From the NCBI GenBank assembly GCA_947165255.1, contig CAMUZR010000003.1, positions 62,001-126,000 on the forward strand: 64,000 bases of DNA. Direction: 5' to 3'. The stretch comes from an uncultured Bacteroidales bacterium (lineage in GTDB: Bacteria > Bacteroidota > Bacteroidia > Bacteroidales > P3). Under the pieces are notes generated by a model. It made no database searches and was not told the DNA's origin. It saw only the letters and a program-made list of their open reading frames with translations. Each line of letters starts with the position of its first letter. The stretch's first letter is position 1. Below, piece by piece: positions 60,158 through 64,000 of this stretch. The position numbers and the translations under genes are program-made.

Positions 60158-63019
60158 TTAGAAAAAGGCAGCCACTCGTTGGGCCGGCATGTCCCCGATG
60201 CGCACCATGTAAACTCCGGCAGCAGGCAGCGGGATGGGACTGCCATCGTAGCGCTCGGAGAGATAGACGCTGCGGCCGAGGAGGTCGTAGACGTGCACGG
60301 AAAGGTCTGGCGCACCGGATATATGTAGAGAACGGCCTTGTGTGGTAATTTCAATGCCGGCGGCATTGGGGTTGTCAATAGCCACCTCGCCTTCGCCAAA
60401 GATGGCACGAATGGTAGAGTCGCTTTTAACGACCACGTTACGTGGGTTCTCAGTGCTGTAGTCATTCCAACGGACAAAATGGTGTCCTTCGGTTGGGAGG
60501 GCTTGGATACGAACGGTTTCACCATAGCGGAATTGGCCACTTCCGGTGGTTGTGCCCCATGAGGGACGGGTAGAGGATACTCTGAGGGTATACTCATGGT
60601 GGTCAATAGGCATGACGGCGCGTACCATCCAGGTACCGGTGGAGGGTGGGTCGAGAACGCCCCAAGTGCTGCCACTGTTCTCGGAATACCAGCTGCCATT
60701 TTCATTACCGCACCAGGCAGTTAAGGCAGCTGGGGTTCTGACGCCAGGAGCCTCGATGAAAATCCAGAGGGAACGGCTATGGTTTATGGTGACTGGTGTG
60801 TCGAAAGACATATAGTACCATTTGCCGACATTGCGCCAAGAGAGGTTGATACTCTGTGAGTAAACTTGCATAGACGGCATGGAGCCCGCATTTTGATAGA
60901 CATAGACGTTGTAACGGCCACGAAAGCCACAGTAGAATTTAACCCCATTCAGTGTGGGGCGGCCAATGAGATCGGCAGGATTGACCTTTATACCCCAGCG
61001 GTAACCATCACCGTTACCTGAGAAGGATTGGTAATGGTCATTGTCGTATTGAAGGGTGTCTTCCTGTAAATCGTAGAAACGGGCTGTTAAGGATCTGTCG
61101 CGAATAACAATTACATCACGTGGATTGTCGTAGACATTGTCGCTCCAACGGTAGAAGCGGTAACCTGGATTGGCCACGGCCTGAATGGTACGGTACTCGC
61201 CAAAACGGATGTTGCTGTCGGCTCCTGTAACTACACCATAGGTGGAGTCGCTGGGTTCGACTTCTAATCGATAGGTAAACGTAGGCGTTCCTCCGGTACT
61301 TGCACATGGGGCAAGAATGGTGTCGGACGGGACAAAGGTGGCTCCTTGTTCGTGCTGAAGCCACATTATGCCATCGGCATTATCGACAAAAAAGGAGCAT
61401 TGGTCGTCAGAGTAACCGCTTCCGTGCCAAGTCACGACTACTGTGTCGGGACAGACCTGAACAGATTGAGTGCCATAGGAGCCTGCGCGGAGAGAGGCTG
61501 TTCCATACAGAACGCCTGAGGTGGAGGAGAATGAGAGATGGCTATCTCCCCATCCGTCGCCGGAACGGTCGGTCATATTGACATTAAGGATACACATGCT
61601 GGAGAATTCGCAGGCGTGCTGGTGGACGGGTACAAGGAGTGTGTCGTTGCCCTGGACAACGGTGATGGTAGCCGAACGAGAAGCACCTGTGGCATTGGGT
61701 GTTGCTGTCACATTCACCGTGGTGATAGCACCACTGCCCAACCCAGCGTTGGGAGTGAATGTCAGCCAAGAGGCATCGACAGAGGCAACCCAGTTGTCTT
61801 CAACTCCAAAGTCACTCCGTACTTCGAAGGAGGCGTTGCCGCCGTTGACATCGAAAATGAGTGGCGAAGGAGTGGCGGCAAGAGTCGGTTTGGGCTCGAT
61901 GCCTATGAGAGCCTGGTTGGAATTGTTGAAAGTGTTGGAAGTATTGGAACCCACTCCACCACCGCCTGGATTGAGAGCTCCCATTGCAAAATAGCCGTCA
62001 TAACTGCCACCCCAACCCCAGTTGACGTGGAACTGACTATTGCTGCTGTAGCCGTCGAAAACAAAGGCATGACCAGCTTCACTGTCGTATCCGGCATAAA
62101 GGATGGGACGTCCCTCGTCAAGCTCGGATTTGAGTAGCTGCACCCATTCGGCATCGCTATAGCTGTACTTGTAGACGCCACTGAGCGTATTCTCATAGTT
62201 AAAGTAATTCACCAAAGCAGACTGAGCAGAAGCACCATATCCTAACACAGAGGCCCCACTGCCGTCAGGACCATAGTTCATGTCAACTGCTACACCAACA
62301 TGGTAACAGAGGGTTGCCACTGCGGTACGCTGATCAGAGGAACTGGAGCCAGTAAGACGGTTGGGCATATTGTCCCAGTCGTAGGTAGTATTGCCAAAAT
62401 CGGCACTGAGCATGCCATATCCGCTGGCGTAATAAGAATGAGCACCATTGCCCACTACGGGGTGGTTCCAGAACTTCATAATTTGAGCCGTCGCAGTAGC
62501 AGTACAGCCCACCGGGGTACCTGAGGGACATAGGTCATTGTAATATGGGCTCTGGTTCCACTGAGTGGTAAGCAGTTGTGGTACTGTGGTAGTAGCCTTA
62601 GGGAGTTGCCACGAGCCTTGCGTCATTTGGTTCCACTCTTCTTTCACGTATTGCTGCAATGCGGGTTCTACCTCAACGGTGCCGGCCGCCAATGCCACTA
62701 TTTCAGCAGCATACTGGTTGAGCCAAAAACGGGTTTCGGGTCCCATGTCGGATGCGGGGGAATTAGTGGAATAGCCCAAGATAGGATAGGCGGCATCGTC
62801 AGCAGATACAATAACGAATCCACTGCCCTGATTGACATCGAAGACATAGAATTCAGAAAATCCAGTATTGGAGAGTGCGTGTATCTCCTCAACAGGTTGG
62901 GAACTGACGGCCGTCCAGAAATGGCTGGCCACACGGGTTGCTTCATCTAGCTTCACTGGGGATGCCATCACCGCAACCGAAGTCAGCAGAAGGAGCAACA
63001 GGGTTGTAAGTCTTTTCAT
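60158..63019 (-). CDS. C10-family cysteine protease (streptopain/interpain type) with T9SS type A sorting domain
   Basis: 953 residues. Signal peptide (to about 19, VAVMAS), inhibitory prodomain (about 20-145), C10 protease domain (about 150-375) with catalytic Cys172 (PVGCTATATAQIM) and His317 (GHAFVFDGY), and the NWGWGG segment. Then a BACON domain (about 375-465), a CUB-like segment, two InlB B-like repeats (near 580-650 and 790-860) and a type A sorting domain (about 870-953: VHVYDLLGRSVYLS...GVYMVRIG). Secreted by T9SS; relatives such as interpain A and PrtT degrade host proteins. Confidence 0.93.
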   Translation of the reverse strand: MKRLTTLLLLLLTSVAVMASPVKLDEATRVASHFWTAVSSQPVEEIHALSNTGFSEFYVFDVNQGSGFVIVSADDAAYPILGYSTNSPASDMGPETRFWLNQYAAEIVALAAGTVEVEPALQQYVKEEWNQMTQGSWQLPKATTTVPQLLTTQWNQSPYYNDLCPSGTPVGCTATATAQIMKFWNHPVVGNGAHSYYASGYGMLSADFGNTTYDWDNMPNRLTGSSSSDQRTAVATLCYHVGVAVDMNYGPDGSGASVLGYGASAQSALVNYFNYENTLSGVYKYSYSDAEWVQLLKSELDEGRPILYAGYDSEAGHAFVFDGYSSNSQFHVNWGWGGSYDGYFAMGALNPGGGGVGSNTSNTFNNSNQALIGIEPKPTLAATPSPLIFDVNGGNASFEVRSDFGVEDNWVASVDASWLTFTPNAGLGSGAITTVNVTATPNATGASRSATITVVQGNDTLLVPVHQHACEFSSMCILNVNMTDRSGDGWGDSHLSFSSTSGVLYGTASLRAGSYGTQSVQVCPDTVVVTWHGSGYSDDQCSFFVDNADGIMWLQHEQGATFVPSDTILAPCASTGGTPTFTYRLEVEPSDSTYGVVTGADSNIRFGEYRTIQAVANPGYRFYRWSDNVYDNPRDVIVIRDRSLTARFYDLQEDTLQYDNDHYQSFSGNGDGYRWGIKVNPADLIGRPTLNGVKFYCGFRGRYNVYVYQNAGSMPSMQVYSQSINLSWRNVGKWYYMSFDTPVTINHSRSLWIFIEAPGVRTPAALTAWCGNENGSWYSENSGSTWGVLDPPSTGTWMVRAVMPIDHHEYTLRVSSTRPSWGTTTGSGQFRYGETVRIQALPTEGHHFVRWNDYSTENPRNVVVKSDSTIRAIFGEGEVAIDNPNAAGIEITTQGRSLHISGAPDLSVHVYDLLGRSVYLSERYDGSPIPLPAAGVYMVRIGDMPAQRVAAFF

Positions 63020-63063
63020 TGATTCTTGGTGTTAAATTATTAATGATTATTGTATATAAAGTA

Positions 63064-63951
63064 TTATCCCTTTAACGCTTCAGAGCCACTTACGATTTCA
63101 ATAATCTCGTTAGTAATGGCAGCCTGACGCGCTTTGTTATAGCTAAGACGCAACTCCTTAAGCAACTCGGTAGCATTGTCGGTGGCTTTCTGCATAGCAT
63201 TCATTCGGGCACCATGTTCGGCTGCCAGCGAGTCTAAAAGCACACGGTAGAAATGGGCTCGTAGCGTAAGCGGAACCATTTCACGGAGGATTTCTTCTTT
63301 AGATGGCTCGTAAATATAGTCGTTGCCTTTCCCCAAGGTATGTGTGTGTGCCACCTGGCGGGGCTCAATTGGAAGAAATTGCTCGGTAGATAGAATTTGC
63401 ACAAGCGAATTCTTGAACTGATTGTATATGAGTTCAACGCGGTCGTATTTCTTCTCACAAAACTGCTGCATGACCTGGTCAGCGAGGTTGGCAGCCGAAT
63501 CGAAACTAATAGAGTCGAGCAAATCGTCGTAAGAACTCACGACATTGTCGAAGTGCTTTGCGAAAAATTCGCTCCCACGCCTACCAATAGTAATCATACT
63601 AAGCTGGACAGACTGCGCATTGGTTGCAATGCCTTTGTAATAGTCCACACGAGCCTGAGCCTGCTTGATGACGTTACTATTGAAGGCACCGCAAAGCCCT
63701 TTGTTAGAGGTAACCACCACCAGTAGGACATGTTCCAGTTTGCGTACCTCATGATAAGGTGTCTGCACTCCGTCGCCTGTGTCAATATCTGACACAATAT
63801 CGGAGAGTTGGTTCGCGTATGGACGCATACCGATAATAGCCACTTGGGCGCGCCGGAACTTCGCGGCCGACACCATCTTCATGGCAGAGGTAATCTGCTG
63901 GGTGGAACTCACCGAGGCAATGCGGGTGCGTACTTCTTTTAAATTTGCCAT
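63064..63951 (-). CDS. atpG: F1F0 ATP synthase gamma subunit
   Basis: 295 residues. N-terminal helix ANLKEVRTRIASVSSTQQITSAMKMVSAAKFRRAQ and C-terminal helix ARMNAMQKATDNATELLKELRLSYNKARQAAITNEIIEIVSG form the rotating coiled coil of the gamma subunit; SNKGLCGAFNSNVI is the conserved core motif. Complete, with normal length. The partial frame upstream at the window edge may be atpA, its usual neighbour. Confidence 0.96.
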   Translation of the reverse strand: MANLKEVRTRIASVSSTQQITSAMKMVSAAKFRRAQVAIIGMRPYANQLSDIVSDIDTGDGVQTPYHEVRKLEHVLLVVVTSNKGLCGAFNSNVIKQAQARVDYYKGIATNAQSVQLSMITIGRRGSEFFAKHFDNVVSSYDDLLDSISFDSAANLADQVMQQFCEKKYDRVELIYNQFKNSLVQILSTEQFLPIEPRQVAHTHTLGKGNDYIYEPSKEEILREMVPLTLRAHFYRVLLDSLAAEHGARMNAMQKATDNATELLKELRLSYNKARQAAITNEIIEIVSGSEALKG

Positions 63952-63969
63952 ATGCCTATAGCGTTCATG

Positions 63970-63999
63970 TTACACGTATCGTTCTGCCATCTCCAACGC
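63970..63999 (-). other. Possible end of an upstream gene (atpA expected)
   Basis: One minus-strand frame ends ALEMAERYV-stop 18 nt before atpG. Too short to identify; atpA is expected from gene order only, and another frame is also open here. Confidence 0.2.
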
Positions 64000-64000
64000 T

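Overview
The window is a contig piece from a Bacteroidota genome, most likely an uncultured Bacteroidales (inference). The support is: repeated TAnnTTTG -7 promoter elements; cargo of the type IX secretion system (T9SS) with both type A and type B C-terminal sorting domains; a separate MutA small subunit of methylmalonyl-CoA mutase; Bacteroidota lipoprotein families (DUF4270, DUF4296, fimbrillin-like); a six-repeat S1 protein; and M56/BlaI, TlpA and TonB modules. No genus is assigned.

Layout. 1-5.5 kb: ruvB (cut by the window edge), a tandem universal stress protein, an HI0933-type flavoprotein, a small exported protein and an ABC-F ATPase. 5.5-13 kb: a minus-strand cluster, read from right to left, of BlaI repressor, M56 BlaR1-like sensor, TlpA-like thioredoxin, TonB-dependent outer-membrane barrel and two TonB-like proteins; this looks like a regulated envelope module. 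13-21.4 kb: AddA-like helicase-nuclease, mutA, LptF/G permease, SufE, SufT-like protein and an OppC-type permease. 21.5-24.3 kb: small lipoproteins and tRNA-Val(UAC). 24.4-34.8 kb: a type B T9SS protein, recQ, maf, a MORN-repeat protein, a DUF4270 lipoprotein, a truncated glycogen-synthase-like protein, recX and a SAM hydrolase. 35-40.8 kb: sufC, sufD, an MsbA-like exporter and rpsA.

41-58.7 kb is an accessory island between rpsA and an MFS transporter gene. It holds a small barrel protein, a fimbrillin-like lipoprotein with a 69-residue ORF upstream, a 2018-residue modular T9SS adhesin flanked by a 0.78-kb direct repeat (shared leader plus degraded IS5-type transposase), and a broken RHS polymorphic-toxin locus. 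The toxin locus has a 5'-truncated RHS core with its own C-terminal toxin region, then two displaced 'orphan' RHS-core/toxin cassettes, each with a candidate immunity gene. Two repeat families run through the island. One is a roughly 100-250 bp hairpin repeat (R1-R4) just upstream of each cassette and upstream of rpsA. The other is a short palindromic element (E1-E5) with covarying stems that has inserted into the transposase and the RHS gene, in two cases keeping the frame open. These two repeat families and the toxin cassette array are the most novel content.

58.8-64 kb: MFS transporter, C10 (streptopain/interpain-type) T9SS protease, and atpG at the right edge. Most genes are ordinary Bacteroidales genes; the island shows clear signs of rearrangement, decay and recombination.
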